DNA of 43,044 nt from an uncultured Bacteroidales bacterium. Its GTDB lineage: Bacteria > Bacteroidota > Bacteroidia > Bacteroidales > UBA3663. The number at the start of each line of letters is the position of its first letter. Within the stretch, counting starts at the first letter, position 1. A program made the position numbers and the translations under genes. The DNA lies in the NCBI GenBank assembly GCA_902779265.1, contig CACZAY010000027.1, positions 1 to 43,044 of the forward strand, written 5' to 3'. This document shows positions 42,136-43,044 of the stretch, piece after piece. Under the pieces are notes generated by a model, which ran no database searches, was not told where the DNA came from, and was given only the letters and a program-made list of their open reading frames with translations.

Positions 42136-42825
42136 ATGAACAACGAATTCTATAAGTTCGCCACGTGCAATGCAGGCGTCAACGGCCACATGCTGGACGA
42201 CTATATGCGTTTCCAGAGCAAGACGTTGCAGCCGCGTGCATCGTACATAAACCCAAGCATCATCGAAGAGCGCCAGCTCAATGTCGCCCAGATGGATGTC
42301 TTCTCGCGCCTGATGATGGACCGCATCATCTTCCTCGGCACCGAGATTGACGAATACAGCGCCAACGTCGTACAGGCACAGCTGCTGTTTCTCGCGTCGG
42401 CCGAGGGCGACAAGGATGTCGTGATGTACCTGAACAGTCCCGGCGGAATCGTGAGCGGCGGATTGGCCATCTACGACACGATGAACTACATCTCGTGCGA
42501 CGTCTCGACCGTCGTGACCGGTATGGCCGCCTCGATGGCATCGGTGCTGCTCGCTGCCGGAACCAAGGGCAAGCGTTTCGCCCTGCCGCACAGCCGCGTG
42601 ATGATTCACCAGCCGTTGGGCGGCACTCAGGGTCAGGCCAGCGACATGGAAATCGCCGTCAACGAAATCAAGAAGCTCAAGGGCGAGCTTTACCAGATTT
42701 TGGCCGACTGCACCAACCAGCCGATTGACCGCATCGAGCGTGATTGCGACCGCGACCACTACTTGACCGCGACCGAGGCTCTTGAATATGGAATGATTGA
42801 CAAGATTTTTGAGAAGAAAAGATAA
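42136..42825 (+). CDS. clpP: ATP-dependent Clp protease proteolytic subunit
   Basis: The serine peptidase ring of the ClpXP/ClpAP machine (229 aa). The catalytic triad is visible: Ser in GMAASMASVLLAAG, His in HSRVMIHQPLGG and Asp in CDRDHYLTATEALEYGMIDKI. The N-terminus is about 30 residues longer than E. coli ClpP and may be processed. The clpX ATG follows its TAA with no gap, so the two are co-translated. The trigger-factor gene often found upstream in other bacteria is absent; a HIT gene occupies that position. Confidence 0.96.
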   Translation: MNNEFYKFATCNAGVNGHMLDDYMRFQSKTLQPRASYINPSIIEERQLNVAQMDVFSRLMMDRIIFLGTEIDEYSANVVQAQLLFLASAEGDKDVVMYLNSPGGIVSGGLAIYDTMNYISCDVSTVVTGMAASMASVLLAAGTKGKRFALPHSRVMIHQPLGGTQGQASDMEIAVNEIKKLKGELYQILADCTNQPIDRIERDCDRDHYLTATEALEYGMIDKIFEKKR

Positions 42826-43044
42826 ATGGCAGGAAAAAGAAACGAAGATAGATGCAACTTCTGCGGCCGTGGCCGTGGCGAAGTGAATCTGCTGATTTCC
42901 GGAATCGACGGCTACATCTGCGACGAGTGCGCCGAACAGGCTCATGCCATCGTCAACGAGGCCTTGAAGCAGCATGACGAGCATTCGTCGGCTATGGACA
43001 TGGACTTGAGCGAACTGCCCAAGCCGAAGGACATCAAGGCATTC
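42826..43044 (+). CDS. clpX: ATP-dependent Clp protease ATP-binding subunit ClpX (5' part)
   Basis: The unfoldase that feeds ClpP. Only the first 73 residues are in the window: the N-terminal zinc-binding domain with RCNFCGRGRGEV and YICDECAEQAHAIVNEA, giving the four Cys of the ClpX zinc finger, then ELPKPKDIKAF just before the AAA+ domain. The ATG directly follows the clpP stop. The gene is cut by the window edge. Confidence 0.95.
   Translation, partial: MAGKRNEDRCNFCGRGRGEVNLLISGIDGYICDECAEQAHAIVNEALKQHDEHSSAMDMDLSELPKPKDIKAF

Noticed and set aside
41575-42984. 469-codon minus-strand frame opposite HIT, clpP and clpX
   Set aside because: It overlaps three well-supported genes completely and its translation has no family character.
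1-43044. tRNA or rRNA genes
   Set aside because: I looked in the gaps and saw no cloverleaf-like or ribosomal RNA sequence.

Overview
The window comes from a GC-rich member of the Bacteroidales; I lean towards a Prevotellaceae-like gut or rumen lineage, but not firmly. The gene families (fimbrillin-like lipoprotein, GH106, PL9 and PL11 enzymes with a periplasmic-propeller AraC regulator, redox-dead TlpA/DUF4369 lipoprotein, thrA-apgM-thrC order, greA-HIT pair, clpP-clpX) and the recurrent TAnnTTTG promoter element upstream of many starts support this. The left end begins inside a coding region, in an exact 100-bp repeat, so it is probably a contig end. The right end cuts clpX.

Layout. 1-6.9 kb: a very large secreted rhamnogalacturonan lyase (PL11) with a beta-strand-repeat C-terminus, divergent from a membrane-spanning AraC-type regulator. 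6.9-10 kb: a fimbrillin-like lipoprotein and an SpmA/SpmB-type membrane protein. 10-12.9 kb: a GH106 alpha-L-rhamnosidase. 13-17 kb: proC (frameshifted), an MlaD-type MCE protein, a cell-wall amidase and aroE. 17.3-19.4 kb: a PL9 pectate lyase-like protein. 19.5-26.8 kb: an unknown helical protein, nadE, rnz and two tandem deoxynucleoside kinases. 26.9-28.3 kb: one AT-rich gene that fuses a CoiA-like nuclease region, a Cys cluster and a SLOG/DUF2493-like domain. 28.3-34.5 kb: trhA and the threonine operon thrA (with an internal deletion/frameshift), apgM and thrC. 34.7-43 kb: nrdG, an exported unknown, an RluA-type pseudouridine synthase, pnp, a thioredoxin-fold lipoprotein, greA, a HIT protein, clpP and clpX.

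How genes work together. PL11, GH106, PL9 and the AraC-type sensor make a scattered pectin / rhamnogalacturonan-I toolkit without a SusC/SusD pair in view. The three thr genes would turn aspartate into threonine, with the ApgM-like protein the likely homoserine kinase. The rest is housekeeping.

The most striking signals are not genes. (1) An octamer half-site GGCCRATG / CATYGGCC (full palindrome CATYGGCCRATG) occurs about 140 times by hand count, against about 4 expected from base composition. It lies in coding and intergenic DNA, and codon choice appears bent around it. It is absent for about 4.2 kb around the two kinases and the CoiA-SLOG gene. (2) A composite intergenic element lies in the same orientation downstream of aroE, nadE and the first kinase. 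Its two hairpins carry compensatory base changes. (3) A GC-rich hairpin repeat abuts several stop codons and, in one kinase gene, has become the protein's C-terminal tail. Three reading-frame breaks (PL11, proC, thrA) are either assembly errors or real lesions.
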